Source: JAJDTQ01 sp965204235
GTDB lineage: Bacteria; Desulfobacterota; Binatia; UBA9968; JAJDTQ01
NCBI GenBank assembly: GCA_965204235.1
Contig: OZ241979.1
Coordinates: 1,364,001 to 1,428,000, forward strand
Direction of reading: 5' to 3'
Length of the DNA stretch: 64,000 nt
Below are positions 26,415 through 35,311 of the stretch, one piece after another; position 1 is the stretch's first letter, and each line of letters opens with the position of its first letter. The translations under genes and the position numbers were made by a program. The notes under the pieces are model-generated. The model was not told the origin of the DNA. It ran no database searches and saw only the letters and a list, made by a program, of their open reading frames with translations.

Positions 26415-27608
26415 CTAGCCGCCGTGGTAGCGCAACACGACGCAGGTGATGTCGTCCGACTGCTGGTTATCGTCGGCGAACGCCCGCACCCGCTCGAGGA
26501 CCCGAGAGGAGACCTCCTCGCACCCGGCGCCGTCGATCCCGGCGAGCAGCTCGTCGAGCCGCTCTTCCCCGAACTCGGCCGAGCCCGGCCCCTCGGCTTC
26601 GGTGACTCCGTCGGTGTACAGGAACAGCGTGTTGCCGGCCTGGAGCTGGACTGTGCCCTGATGGAACTCGTGCCGGGGAACCACCCCCAGGGCGACGTTG
26701 CGCGTGGTGGGCACGACCTCGACCTGTCCTCCGCCGCGCACGACCCGGGGCAGGTTGTGGCCCCCGTTGGAGTACTCGAAGACGCCGCTTCCAGCGTCGA
26801 AAACGCCGTAGAAGAGGGTCACGAACATGCAGGTTTCGTTGTCTTCGCAGAGCGTCTCGTTGACGTAGTTCAGGCACTGGCTGGGCGCGCCTCCCTCCAT
26901 GGCGTAGCTCCGGAGCAGCGTGCGGCACGCCATCATGAACAGGGCGGCGGGAACGCCCTTTCCGGATACGTCGCCGATGGCCACCCCGATCTTGTCGTTG
27001 GGCAGGGGGAAGAAGTCGTAGAAGTCGCCCCCCACTTCCTTTGCCGGGACCATGAGGCCGTGGGTGTCGTAGAGGCCGGTGGAAGGGAACGTGCGGGGCA
27101 GCACCGACGCCTGCATCTCCCGGGCGACCTCGAGCTCGCGGCCCAGGGCCACCAGTTGATCCCTGTTGGCCAGGGCTTCGCGTATCAACTCGACGTGCTT
27201 CAGGGTCTTGTCGATGGTGATTTCGAGGTCGTTGAAGTCGATGGGCTTGGTGACGAAATCGAACGCCCCGCGATTCATCGCGGTGCGGATGTTGCTCATG
27301 TCGCCGTACGCCGACACGATCACGGACCGGATGTTCGGCTTGCTCTCGTTGAGTTGCTTGAGCAGCGTAAGGCCGTCCATGACGGGCATGTTGATGTCCG
27401 AGATGACCATGGAGATCTCGGCGTCCTCATCGAGCTTCTCCATGGCCTCCTGGCCGTTGTGGGCGAAACTGAAGGCGATCTCCTGCTTGCGGATCCGGCG
27501 GCGGAACTTCTGCAATACCAGGACCTCGAGGTCTTCCTCGTCGTCCACCACCAGGATCTTGACAGGCGAGTCGCTCAACTGAAGGTCCCCGATCGTGATC
27601 CGTTCCAT
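26415..27608 (-). CDS. Response regulator with PP2C (RsbU/SpoIIE-type) phosphatase
   Basis: A 397-residue cytoplasmic protein. The N-terminal receiver has the acidic pair VVDDEED and phospho-acceptor Asp71 in ISDINMPVMDGL, and Lys in FVTKPIDF. After a short coiled linker the PP2C-type domain carries the metal ligands in AKEVGGDFYDFFPL, GDVSGKGVPAALFMM and the terminal QSDDITCVVLRY. Such proteins dephosphorylate a STAS antagonist when their receiver is phosphorylated. It begins one base after the STAS gene stop. I infer the chain: periplasmic ligand, kinase, this phosphatase, STAS protein, anti-sigma kinase. Confidence 0.94.
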   Translation of the reverse strand: MERITIGDLQLSDSPVKILVVDDEEDLEVLVLQKFRRRIRKQEIAFSFAHNGQEAMEKLDEDAEISMVISDINMPVMDGLTLLKQLNESKPNIRSVIVSAYGDMSNIRTAMNRGAFDFVTKPIDFNDLEITIDKTLKHVELIREALANRDQLVALGRELEVAREMQASVLPRTFPSTGLYDTHGLMVPAKEVGGDFYDFFPLPNDKIGVAIGDVSGKGVPAALFMMACRTLLRSYAMEGGAPSQCLNYVNETLCEDNETCMFVTLFYGVFDAGSGVFEYSNGGHNLPRVVRGGGQVEVVPTTRNVALGVVPRHEFHQGTVQLQAGNTLFLYTDGVTEAEGPGSAEFGEERLDELLAGIDGAGCEEVSSRVLERVRAFADDNQQSDDITCVVLRYHGG

Positions 27609-27609
27609 G

Positions 27610-27960
27610 TCAACTCGCGTTGACAGCCTCCTGGCGCGTGGGGTGGATGGCCAGGATCTCGTTGAAACCGCTTATCTTGAACACTTCGGAGATGTGGTCG
27701 CGCATGGAGCAGAGCACGATCTTCCTGCCGCCGGCCTGGAGCTGCTTGGCCGCCAGGAGCAGCACCCGGAGCCCCGCGCTGCTGATGTACTCGATCTTCT
27801 CGAAGTCCACCACCAGGGAGCCGGCGCCCTCGTCGATCAGCTTGAGCAACGCCTCCTGGAACGGGCTTGCGGTGCTGCCGTCGATGCGGCCGACGGGGAT
27901 CACGACGGTGGCGTCGCCGCTCGTTTCCGTGCTGAGGTCCAGGGAGGTAGCGTTTGCCAT
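27610..27960 (-). CDS. STAS-domain anti-sigma factor antagonist
   Basis: A 116-residue STAS protein from the ATG at 27960 (AGGAG upstream). The phosphorylatable serine pair is in EYISSAGLRVLLLAAK near residues 60-61. Related proteins (SpoIIAA, RsbV) bind and neutralise the anti-sigma kinase when unphosphorylated. It follows the kinase gene by three bases and precedes the PP2C gene, so all three make a partner-switching circuit. Confidence 0.93.
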   Translation of the reverse strand: MANATSLDLSTETSGDATVVIPVGRIDGSTASPFQEALLKLIDEGAGSLVVDFEKIEYISSAGLRVLLLAAKQLQAGGRKIVLCSMRDHISEVFKISGFNEILAIHPTRQEAVNAS

Positions 27961-27963
27961 CAC

Positions 27964-28395
27964 CTAATCTCCTTTCAGGGGTAAGCGCAGGGTCACGCGA
28001 TTGAAGCCGTCGGAGCGCCGGTAGTCCGGGTTCGGGAACAGGGTCTTGGTCAGGAAGACCCCGAGCCCGCCGATCTGACGGTCGGCGAGCGTCGCGTGGA
28101 CGTCCGGCTCGGGAGCCTCTTCGAACGGATTGAACGCAGCCCCCGTGTCCTCGAAATGGACGACGACTTCGTCGGCTTCGACGAGCAACTCCACCCGGAG
28201 CTCCGTGCGCTCTGCCTCTGCGAAACCATACTCGATCGTGTTGGTGGCCAACTCGTCCAGGGCAAGGTTCAGTTTGTGGATCTGGGCTTCGGACAGACCG
28301 TTGGCCTCCCCGAAACGGGTCACGGCCTCGGTCATGGCCGGCAGCGCGGATGAAAGCTCGGGCTCGAGGTCGATAGAAAGCCGAGGCAGAGTCAT
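27964..28395 (-). CDS. Anti-sigma factor kinase (RsbW/SpoIIAB-type ATPase)
   Basis: A 143-residue GHKL-type kinase starting MTLPRLSIDLEPEL at 28395. The N-box LNLALDELATNTIEYGF and the ATP-lid region DTGAAFNPFEEAP are present, then GGLGVFLTKTLFP. The longer in-frame start at 28602 is rejected because a near-perfect promoter lies inside that extension. Family members bind a sigma factor and phosphorylate the STAS protein. No sigma gene is next to it, so the target sigma or other effector is encoded elsewhere. Confidence 0.92.
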   Translation of the reverse strand: MTLPRLSIDLEPELSSALPAMTEAVTRFGEANGLSEAQIHKLNLALDELATNTIEYGFAEAERTELRVELLVEADEVVVHFEDTGAAFNPFEEAPEPDVHATLADRQIGGLGVFLTKTLFPNPDYRRSDGFNRVTLRLPLKGD

Positions 28396-28780
28396 CTTCG
28401 TACCTGACAGTCCAAATCCGGTGGATTCCCCGCCCGGCAGGGCCTGCAAGAGGTCGTGCAGGTTCCTTCGGCCCGTCCCCACGCCGAACCCATCCCCTTC
28501 GCCGATATACCGTCCCGAATGATAGTAGATCGGCAAAGGGGTGTCAACATCGCCCCCCAAATCCACCACCAAATCCATGGTGGGCGTGGTAGGGAGGGTC
28601 AATAGGTGTAGGAAAGGTGTGAGGAGGGGTATGGGAGGGCAGGAGAGGAGTGTTTGGTGAGGACAGGGGGGGCTGGTTGCTGGCGGTGGGCAGGGATTTC
28701 AGGCGGGGGTGCGGGGCAAGCCTTGGCCCTTGCGACTCTGCGGAGTCGCCTTCCACCCCATGGGGTATGTTCCATGAGGG
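28396..28780. other. Intergenic: promoter and purine-rich tract
   Basis: Holds the promoter at 28519-28547. From 28595 to 28720 the plus strand is strongly purine-biased (GGTGTGAGGAGGGGTATGGG and similar) and leads into the 3-prime end of the IS1380 remnant. I see no gene and could not find a convincing IS terminal repeat. Confidence 0.45.
28519..28547 (-). promoter_or_regulatory. Strong sigma70-type promoter of the partner-switch operon
   Basis: On the minus strand: TTGACA (28547-28542), a 17-base spacer and TATCAT (28524-28519). The boxes are 6/6 and 5/6 to consensus. It gives a leader of about 117 bases before the anti-sigma kinase ATG. Confidence 0.75.
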
Positions 28781-29294
28781 TTATGCAGGAGAGGGTGAGG
28801 CGGCCAGTTCCCGTATCCTCTCCCGCGCCCGCAGCAGCACCGGGTACGAGGGATGGCCTCGGACCAGGCAGAGGATCCACCGGCGAGCGTGCCGCACCAC
28901 CCGACCCCCCAGTGTTACGAGGCCGAATCGGATGGCCTTCAGCCGCTTGTGACGCCACGTCCCACCCCACACCAGCCACTTCATGATCGAGTTCAGGTTG
29001 AACGCCAGCACCACCATCGCCCACCAGGCCGCGTTCCCTCCGAACTTCCCCGACGGAAGCCGTCCCCCCGCCAAGTCTCGCTTCAGGACGCTGTGGACTT
29101 CCTCCCCCTTGCCGCACCGCTGCCGGGACCATTCGATGACCTCTTCCCCGGAAAGTTCCCGGTTGGTCACCAACCCGACCCCGCAACCCCATCGCCTCCG
29201 CCATCTCCACGTACATCCCCACCCCCGCCATCCCCGTCGTCCCCGTCCGCCTCTTCTCTTCCCGGTACTGGATTCCCAACAATCCTTGCCTCAT
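28781..29294 (-). pseudogene. IS1380-family transposase, internally deleted
   Basis: Two pieces of one transposase on the minus strand. The first, from an ATG at 29294, reads MRQGLLGIQYREEKRRTGTT and about 25 more residues typical of an IS1380 N-terminus. The second (28781-29173), in another frame, is the C-terminal catalytic end: VTNRELSGEEVIEWSRQRCG, then EVHSVLKRDLAGGRLPSGKF, GGNAAWWAMVVLAFNLNSIM and RGHPSYPVLLRARERIREL. Complete IS1380 transposases have about 430-470 residues; only about 170 remain, so some 280 residues with two of three DDE acids are gone. Inactive, but might be mobilised in trans. Terminal repeats not resolved. Confidence 0.82.
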
Positions 29295-29608
29295 AATACT
29301 TGCACCTCGTTGGTGATGGTTCTCTTCTCTTTCAACTCCATCTTGGCCCGCAACGAAGCGGGCGCCAACGAGGTCTCCCCCTTTCTGGTGGTGGATCGGG
29401 GGGTAGCCTCGTGCTCGCCATGCCCGGTCCGATCTGCTAGTGTCCTGTCCCACGGCGCGTCAACCGCCTGTCCGCGGCGAGCCGGGTCCGGTGACGGTGG
29501 GCGGCGTCCTGCGCCGCGCCGAAAGAGGACCCGTCCGTTGCGAGCGAGACGCCCGCGTTCCCAGGGTGAGAAGGGCGGTTTGCGTTGCGCCGAAGGAGGG
29601 GCCTGCCC
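29295..29608. other. Intergenic between IS remnant and enoyl-CoA hydratase genes
   Basis: 314 bases. The segment next to the IS remnant is moderately AT-rich and might include the IS end (TAGTGTCCTGTCC at 29438-29450 resembles an IS tip but has no clear partner). The rest holds the GGAGG ribosome-binding site for the gene at 29609. No other signal seen. Confidence 0.4.
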
Positions 29609-30487
29609 GTGGGAGACTACTCCGAGATCCTCTACGAGAAGCGCCGGTCGGGCGCGCTCATCACTCTCAACCGCCCGCAGGTGATGAACGCCATCAGCCC
29701 CACGGTCCAGACCGAGTTGTCGGCTGCGCTGGACGAGGCGGTGGCGGACCCGGATGTCCGCGCCGTCGTCCTCACCGGCGCCGGGCGCGCCTTTTCCGCG
29801 GGCATGGACCAGGGACCCAAGCCCGGCCGGCGGCGCGACCTCGAATGGCCCTACGGCGTGCCGGCCGGACAGTCCGCGTCCGACTGGATCGATTCCTGGC
29901 GCGGCCGCGAGGGCAACGAGTTCCTGCGGCTGTGGGAGCTGGACAAGCCGGTGATCGGCGCCGTCAACGGCTGGGCCATGGGGGCGGGTTCGTGGCTCGC
30001 CCTGTGCACCCACATCACCATCGCGTCGGAGAACGCCGTGTTCGCCCAGCCCGAGGTGCGCCACGGCTCCAACACGAGCTTCCTGTGGACCTTGCTCGCG
30101 GGGGTCAAGAACTCGCTCCGCTACGGCCTGGTGGGGGACCACATCGACGCCCATGAGGCCCTGCGCATCGGCCTGGTCATCAAGGTGACGCCCCACGACC
30201 GGCTGCTGGACGAATGCTTCGAGCTGGTGGAGCGCATCGCCCTGGTGCCGCCGGAGACGGTGAAGATCAACCTCGCCATCGCCACCCTGGGCATGGAGAT
30301 GATGGGCCTGCGCGACGCCCTCCTGCTGGACTCCCAGCTATCGGCCCCCGCCCACGTCATGCTGCGGGAGGAGCACCGCCGTCCCCTGAACGAGGCCCGG
30401 GAGAAGAACATCCGGGAGTACCTGCAACTGCGCGACGGACCCTTCCAGCCCGAGCCCTTCGGGCCGAGGTCCAGGCCGAAGGACTGA
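29609..30487 (+). CDS. Enoyl-CoA hydratase/isomerase family protein 1
   Basis: A 292-residue crotonase-fold protein starting at the GTG at 29609 (GGAGG nine bases upstream). It contains the CoA-binding/oxyanion segments AVVLTGAGRAFSAGMD and PVIGAVNGWAMGAGSWLALCTHITIASENAVFAQPEVRHG. The usual catalytic glutamates in the GE/GP positions are not evident (SNTSFLWTLLAG in place of the normal segment), so hydratase activity is uncertain; isomerase, hydrolase or decarboxylase chemistry is possible. It is followed 25 bases later by a paralog sharing the distinctive C-terminal tail FxPEPFGPRSR, suggesting a heteromer or sequential steps. Confidence 0.9.
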   Translation: MGDYSEILYEKRRSGALITLNRPQVMNAISPTVQTELSAALDEAVADPDVRAVVLTGAGRAFSAGMDQGPKPGRRRDLEWPYGVPAGQSASDWIDSWRGREGNEFLRLWELDKPVIGAVNGWAMGAGSWLALCTHITIASENAVFAQPEVRHGSNTSFLWTLLAGVKNSLRYGLVGDHIDAHEALRIGLVIKVTPHDRLLDECFELVERIALVPPETVKINLAIATLGMEMMGLRDALLLDSQLSAPAHVMLREEHRRPLNEAREKNIREYLQLRDGPFQPEPFGPRSRPKD

Positions 30488-30512
30488 CGCCGCGGCCCGG
30501 CAAGGAGACCTC

Positions 30513-31397
30513 ATGTCCACCTATCGGAACCTCCTCTACGAAAAGCGGCGCTGCGGCGCGCTCGTCACCCTCAACCGCCCGGAACGGCGCAACGCCCTGA
30601 ACCGGGCGCTGCTGGAGGAGTTCGACGCAGCCCTGGCCGAGGCCGGGGACGACCCCGAAGTGAGGGGGGTGGTCCTCACCGGCGCGGGCGGCTGTTTCTC
30701 CGCGGGCGAGGACATGTCCCGGGAGGGCGCCCCCGACACCGTCTGGCCCCAGGCCCTGCCGGAGGGCGTGCCCCTGTACCGGGAGTTCGACGAGCTCAGG
30801 GACCGGGACCGGGAGGAGATGCTGCGGCGCCGTCTCTACCGCTGGGAGTACCCCAAGCCCATCATCGCCGCGGTCCACGGCTGGTGCCTCGGCGCCGCTT
30901 CGTGGCTGGCCCTCACCTGCCACCTCACCGTTGCCGCGGACGACGCGGTGTTCGGCCAGCCGCAGGTGCGGCACGCCGCGGGCACGGACTTCGTCTGGGT
31001 GATGCTGGCCGGCCCCAAGAACGCCCTGCGCTACGCCCTCACCGGCGACCACGTGGACGCCCGGGAGGCGCTCCGCATCGGCCTGGTCAACCAGGTCGTT
31101 CCCCGGGAGGAGCTGCTGGAGGAGTGCTTCCGCATGGTCGAGCGGGTGGCGCTGGTGCCGCCGGAGACGGTCAAGATCAACCTCGCCATCGCCACCCAGG
31201 GGCTGGAGATGATGGGACTCCACAAGGCGTGGCTGCTCAACGCGGAGTTGAGCGCCATGGCGCGCCTCTCCAAGCGGGAAGAGTTCAACAAGCGCTTGGA
31301 GGACGCCCGGAAACGGGGCGGGCTGCGCGCTTTCTTCGAGGCCCGCGACCGGCCGTTCCGGCCCGAGCCCTTCGGCCCCCGCTCCCGGGAGGAGTGA
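30513..31397 (+). CDS. Enoyl-CoA hydratase/isomerase family protein 2
   Basis: A 294-residue crotonase paralog of the preceding protein; both carry ALVPPETVKINLAIAT, EALRIGLV and end in RPEPFGPRSR-like tails. Core motifs: VVLTGAGGCFSAGEDMSREG and PIIAAVHGWCLGAASWLALTCHLTVAADDAVFGQPQVRHA. GGAGAC lies seven bases before the ATG. The CoA ester substrate is unknown; the nearby class III CoA-transferases suggest degradation of an unusual carboxylic acid. Confidence 0.92.
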   Translation: MSTYRNLLYEKRRCGALVTLNRPERRNALNRALLEEFDAALAEAGDDPEVRGVVLTGAGGCFSAGEDMSREGAPDTVWPQALPEGVPLYREFDELRDRDREEMLRRRLYRWEYPKPIIAAVHGWCLGAASWLALTCHLTVAADDAVFGQPQVRHAAGTDFVWVMLAGPKNALRYALTGDHVDAREALRIGLVNQVVPREELLEECFRMVERVALVPPETVKINLAIATQGLEMMGLHKAWLLNAELSAMARLSKREEFNKRLEDARKRGGLRAFFEARDRPFRPEPFGPRSREE

Positions 31398-31450
31398 CGC
31401 GGGACGCGGGTCCGGAAGACGCAGGGTCCGCGCCCGACCCGCGGGCCGAG

Positions 31451-33859
31451 CTACTTGACGGCTTCGGCTTCCTCCAGTGCGGCGACCTCCTCCGGGGTCA
31501 ACCCCAGCACCTTGCCCAGCACGTAATCGTTGTGCGCGCCGATCCACGGCGCCGGAACCGCGGCGCTCGCCCGTGAGCGGGACGGGACGCCCGGCAGTCC
31601 GTGGTGGGCCACCCGGCCCCACGGCGGCTCGTCGATCTCGACCACGTGGCCGCGCTCGCGCAGGTGGAGGTCGTAGTAGAGGTTCTCGCCGGACATGGGG
31701 ATGCCTGCGGCCACGCCTGCCTCCTGCAGGCGGCGAAAGGCTTGGCGCGCGGTCTGGGTCCGGGTCCACTCCGAGAGCTTCCGGTCCAGCGCCTCCCGGT
31801 GTTCCCGCCGTCCTTCCCTGTCCCCGAAGCGCGGGTCGGCGGCCCATGAGCCGGGGCCGATGAGCCCGACCATGGCCTGCCACTCCTCCTCGGTCTCGCA
31901 GGCGATGATGACCCAGTCGTCGTCCCCGGCGCACGGGTAGCAGCCGTAAGGGGCGTAGGGGCGTCCCAGGGTCTCCCGGTAGCCCAGGGTCTCCCACTCG
32001 TTCCCGTTCACCGTATAGTCGAGGATGGCCGGTCCCATCATGGCGCCCTGGGCCTCCAGCATCGCGGCCTCGATGAACTGCCCTTCCCCGGTGCGCTCCC
32101 GGTGCTCCACCGCGGCAGCCACCCCCAGGGCCATGGTGACGGCGCCCACCCGGTCCGGCCACGCGATCTTGCATCGGGCGCGCATGGGCGAATCGGGATA
32201 GCCCCACAGGCGCATGAGCCCGGTGTAGGCCAGGAGCTGCCAGCCCCAGGCCACCCACGAGCGCAGCGGCCCTTCCCGGCCCCAGCCGGGCATGGACACC
32301 TGGATGACCCCGGGGTTCACCTGCCGCAGCGCCTCGTAGTCGAACCCGAGCCGCTCCATGACCCCGACGCTGAAGTTCTCCACCACCACCTGGGACCGTT
32401 CCACCAGGCGCCGGAAGAGGTCCTTGCCCTGGGGGTGCCGCAGGTTCAGGGTGCAGCCGAGCTTGGCCCGGTTCATGTCGGCGTGGGCGGCGCCGCTCCG
32501 GCCCCTGGCCGCCACCGTGTTGGACTCGACCTTGACCACCTCCATGCCGTAGTAGCCGAGGATGGCGGTGCCCAGGGGGCCGGCGAACTGCTGGGTCAGG
32601 TCGGCCATGCGCAGCCCTGCGAGCATGCCATCGCCAGGGTCCGCTTCCGCGCGCTCGCCGGGCGGCCGGGCTTCCCGGCCCTGCTCCCACTCGGCCAGCA
32701 CTTCCTGCCGGTGCTGGTCCAGCAGCGGGGCCGGACGGCGCACGCGCATGGGAGTGCGCGAAAGCCGCATGGGGAACCCCGGCGCCCGGTAGCGGCCGAT
32801 GACCGGGTGTTCGACCTCCTGGAGCCACTGGCGCGCGGCCAACTGCTCGCCCTCCACGAACTCCCCCACCGTGTTGAGCGGGGCCGCGGACAGGTGGCGG
32901 CGCTGGGCCTCGGCCACGAACTCGTCCGCGGTGAAGCCGCGGACGAACTCGGCGACGATGGCGGAGGCTTCGTCGCTCCGGGCGTCGCGGTAGCCTGTGT
33001 CCTCCCATTCCGGTTCCGACAAGACCGTGCCGGGCATCCAGTTCCGGGTCAGTTCGCGCCACATGTGGGGCAGGTTGGCGGTGAAGTGGACGTAGCGGCC
33101 GTCCTTGCAGCGGTAGATGTTGGTCACCGCGCCGCCGTAGGTCTTCGCCCCGGGCCGCCGCTGCACGCGGTGCTCCTGGGTGTAGCGCGCGATGGCGCTG
33201 CTGTTGGTGAAGGTCAGCGCCTCCTGCAACGACACGTCCACCCGCTGGCCCGCGCCCGTGCGCCGCCGGTGGCGCGCCGCGGCCACGGCCAGTGCCGCGG
33301 CCACGCATCCCGCCACCTGGTAGGCGAGGTGGGACGGCGCGGTGCACGGCCCCCGCCGGTCGTCCCCCTGGCCGTAGAGGAAGCCGCCGGCGCCGTTGGC
33401 GATGGCGTCGCTGCCCTTGTAGCCCCGGTAGGGGCCGGTGCGGCCGAAAGGCGTCAGGGAGACGGTCACCAGCCCCGGATGGGCCTCCCGAAGCCAACCG
33501 TCGGTGATCCCCCAGGACTCCAGCCGGCCCGGCGGCGTGGCCTCCACGAGGACGTCCGAGGACAGCAACAGCTTCGTGAACGTGTCCCGATCCCTCGCCG
33601 CGGCGAGGTCCAGCGCCAGGCTGCGCTTGTTGGTGTTGGCGTGGAGGAAGGTGAGGCTCCGCTCCACGTGCTCGATGCCCCCGGCAAAGGGCGGGAGCCT
33701 TCGTTCGGGAGCGCCGCCGGGAGGCTCCACCTTGACCACGTCGGCCCCGAGGTCGGCCAGCAGCCTGCCGGCGTAGGCCGCGGGCGTGTCCCCCGTCTCC
33801 ACCACCCGGAGGTGGCCCAGGGCCGCGGGCGGCTCGCGTTGGTGGTCGCGCTCGGCCAT
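31451..33859 (-). CDS. Fused double-domain class III CoA-transferase (CaiB/BaiF)
   Basis: An 802-residue protein made of two complete CaiB/BaiF domains (about 15-400 and 410-790). Each half has the family start (AAYAGRLLADLGADVVKVEP; FAGPLGTAILGYYGMEVVKVE). In the second half the catalytic Asp is present in KIAWPDRVGAVTMALGVAAA; at the matching point of the first half the sequence is SHLAYQVAGCVAAALAVAAA with Tyr in place of Asp, so only the second half is likely catalytic. Class III enzymes shuttle CoA between acids via glutamyl/aspartyl anhydrides as intertwined dimers; fusion would give an internal pseudo-dimer. Convergent with the hydratase pair and 22 bases after an LVIVD gene. Confidence 0.92.
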   Translation of the reverse strand: MAERDHQREPPAALGHLRVVETGDTPAAYAGRLLADLGADVVKVEPPGGAPERRLPPFAGGIEHVERSLTFLHANTNKRSLALDLAAARDRDTFTKLLLSSDVLVEATPPGRLESWGITDGWLREAHPGLVTVSLTPFGRTGPYRGYKGSDAIANGAGGFLYGQGDDRRGPCTAPSHLAYQVAGCVAAALAVAAARHRRRTGAGQRVDVSLQEALTFTNSSAIARYTQEHRVQRRPGAKTYGGAVTNIYRCKDGRYVHFTANLPHMWRELTRNWMPGTVLSEPEWEDTGYRDARSDEASAIVAEFVRGFTADEFVAEAQRRHLSAAPLNTVGEFVEGEQLAARQWLQEVEHPVIGRYRAPGFPMRLSRTPMRVRRPAPLLDQHRQEVLAEWEQGREARPPGERAEADPGDGMLAGLRMADLTQQFAGPLGTAILGYYGMEVVKVESNTVAARGRSGAAHADMNRAKLGCTLNLRHPQGKDLFRRLVERSQVVVENFSVGVMERLGFDYEALRQVNPGVIQVSMPGWGREGPLRSWVAWGWQLLAYTGLMRLWGYPDSPMRARCKIAWPDRVGAVTMALGVAAAVEHRERTGEGQFIEAAMLEAQGAMMGPAILDYTVNGNEWETLGYRETLGRPYAPYGCYPCAGDDDWVIIACETEEEWQAMVGLIGPGSWAADPRFGDREGRREHREALDRKLSEWTRTQTARQAFRRLQEAGVAAGIPMSGENLYYDLHLRERGHVVEIDEPPWGRVAHHGLPGVPSRSRASAAVPAPWIGAHNDYVLGKVLGLTPEEVAALEEAEAVK

Positions 33860-33881
33860 GCGGGTTCCCGGCGTCCCGGGC

Positions 33882-35003
33882 CTACAGCTCGGGTTCGAGG
33901 ATCTCCAGCCCGTCGAGCCGGTCGATGAGGTACAGCAGGCCGTCCTCGTCCTGGTACACGTCGTTGCTCTGGACGGTGTCCTGTCCCTTGCCGGGCAGGG
34001 GCACGTAGTGGCCCACCTCCCGGGGCCGGTACGGGTTCGACACGTCCACCGCGCGCAGGCCGCCGCTGAACCAGGTCACGTAGAGGACGTTGCCGTACAC
34101 CTGCTCCGCGGGCTGGTGCGCGCCGTACCGGCCCGCGGGCTCGCCGTCCGCGGGCGGCATGAACGTGGAGATGGGTACGGGACGGGTCTCGTCCGTGATG
34201 TCCACCACCCACATGAAGGCGTAGGGCAGGGGCGCCGCCTTCTGGGCTTCCTCGTCGGTGACCACGAGGATGTCCCGGCCCATGAGCTTCTCGGGCATGG
34301 GCAGGGTGGTATGCGTGGGCGAAGGGTAGGGCGGGCTCCAGTCGAGATGGCTCACGAGCCGGGGCCGGCTCATGTCCGAGATGTCCAGGATCACGAAGCC
34401 GCCGTGCCAGTAGCTCACGTAGAGGCGGTCGCCCCGGCGGATGGGGTGGTGGCAGCGGTGCAGGGTTCCGGGCCAGTCGGGCTCCTCGCCGCCGCCCACC
34501 CACTGCCCCGGCATCCACCACCGGCCCACTTCCCGGGGGTTGGCCGGGTCCGCCAAGTCCAGGATCATGGCGATGTTGCCCACGTACCCTTCCATCACGG
34601 GCGAGAAGTAGGCGTAGCGGCCGTCGAAGGTGAAGCGGTGGACGCCCTTGGCCGCGGCCTCGAAGAACGAAACCTCCCGGGGGTTGGCCGGGTCCGAGAC
34701 GTCGAACACCTTGAGGCCTCCCTGGGCCTCGGCCTCGTTCTCGTAGCGCTCGTAGTTGACGATCATCACCCCGTCGCGCACCGCGGCCTTGTGCGAGTGG
34801 ATGCCCTTGGGCACGTCGAGCCGCGCCACGAGCCTGGGGTTCCGGGGGTCGCGCACGTCGATGACCGAGGTGCCCTGGGGCGGGTCCATGTGCCCCACGT
34901 AGGCGAAGCCCCTGTCCACCTCGACCTTGCCGCCGCCGGGCAGGTCCATGCGGGCCACCTGCCGGATCCTGCTGGCCGTGCCGAATGCGTTGCCTGTGGC
35001 CAT
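33882..35003 (-). CDS. LVIVD-repeat beta-propeller protein
   Basis: A 373-residue protein starting MATGNAFGTASRIRQVARMD; the ATG at 35003 has AAGGAGAG upstream and is preferred to one at 35030. It consists of repeated blades: TSVIDVRDPRNPRLVARLDV, LKVFDVSDPANPREVSFFE, AMILDLADPANPREVGRW, FVILDISDMSRPRLVSHLD, LRAVDVSNPYRPREVGHY. Such proteins form beta-propellers of unknown activity. No signal peptide is visible, so it is probably cytoplasmic. It lies upstream of the CoA-transferase and is probably co-transcribed with it. Confidence 0.9.
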   Translation of the reverse strand: MATGNAFGTASRIRQVARMDLPGGGKVEVDRGFAYVGHMDPPQGTSVIDVRDPRNPRLVARLDVPKGIHSHKAAVRDGVMIVNYERYENEAEAQGGLKVFDVSDPANPREVSFFEAAAKGVHRFTFDGRYAYFSPVMEGYVGNIAMILDLADPANPREVGRWWMPGQWVGGGEEPDWPGTLHRCHHPIRRGDRLYVSYWHGGFVILDISDMSRPRLVSHLDWSPPYPSPTHTTLPMPEKLMGRDILVVTDEEAQKAAPLPYAFMWVVDITDETRPVPISTFMPPADGEPAGRYGAHQPAEQVYGNVLYVTWFSGGLRAVDVSNPYRPREVGHYVPLPGKGQDTVQSNDVYQDEDGLLYLIDRLDGLEILEPEL

Positions 35004-35136
35004 CCCGTCTCTCCTTCCGCTCCGGCCCACTGCGCGAGCGCACGCGGCCGCGCCGAATCTTCGGTCCCGCCGCCGGCGTCCCGAACCATATAGGTTCGGC
35101 TGAAAACCGACGTCAAGGAAACTCGGAACGATTGCC

Positions 35137-35178
35137 CCCGTTCGTCCTGAGCGTAGCGAAGCGAAGTCGAAGGACGCG
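35137..35178 (-). repeat. Dispersed 42-bp repeat, copy 3
   Basis: Reverse-oriented copy of the CCTTCGACTTCGCTTCGCTA element, upstream of the LVIVD gene. Confidence 0.85.
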
Positions 35179-35311
35179 CTTCACGGGATGGGAGGGTGGG
35201 ACCGCGCCGCGGGACGCGAACGCCCCGCGGCTCGCAGTCATGGAGGGCGACCGACCCTGCCCCCCGTCGTGATGAGATGGACCGTGCCGCGGGACGCGCG
35301 TCCCGCGCTCG

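Noticed and set aside
27964..28602. Longer, 212-aa version of the anti-sigma kinase
   Set aside because: A TTGACA-17-TATCAT promoter lies inside the extension and the family domain begins at 28395.
29438..29450. TAGTGTCCTGTCC as an insertion-sequence tip
   Set aside because: Only a 7-bp partial inverted partner (GGACAGG near 28675) could be found; insufficient to define element ends.
30357..33497. Open frame of over 1000 codons overlapping the CoA-transferase on the same strand in another frame
   Set aside because: It is Arg/Gly/Pro-rich, has no domain, and the other frame encodes two clear CaiB/BaiF domains; an effect of high third-position GC.
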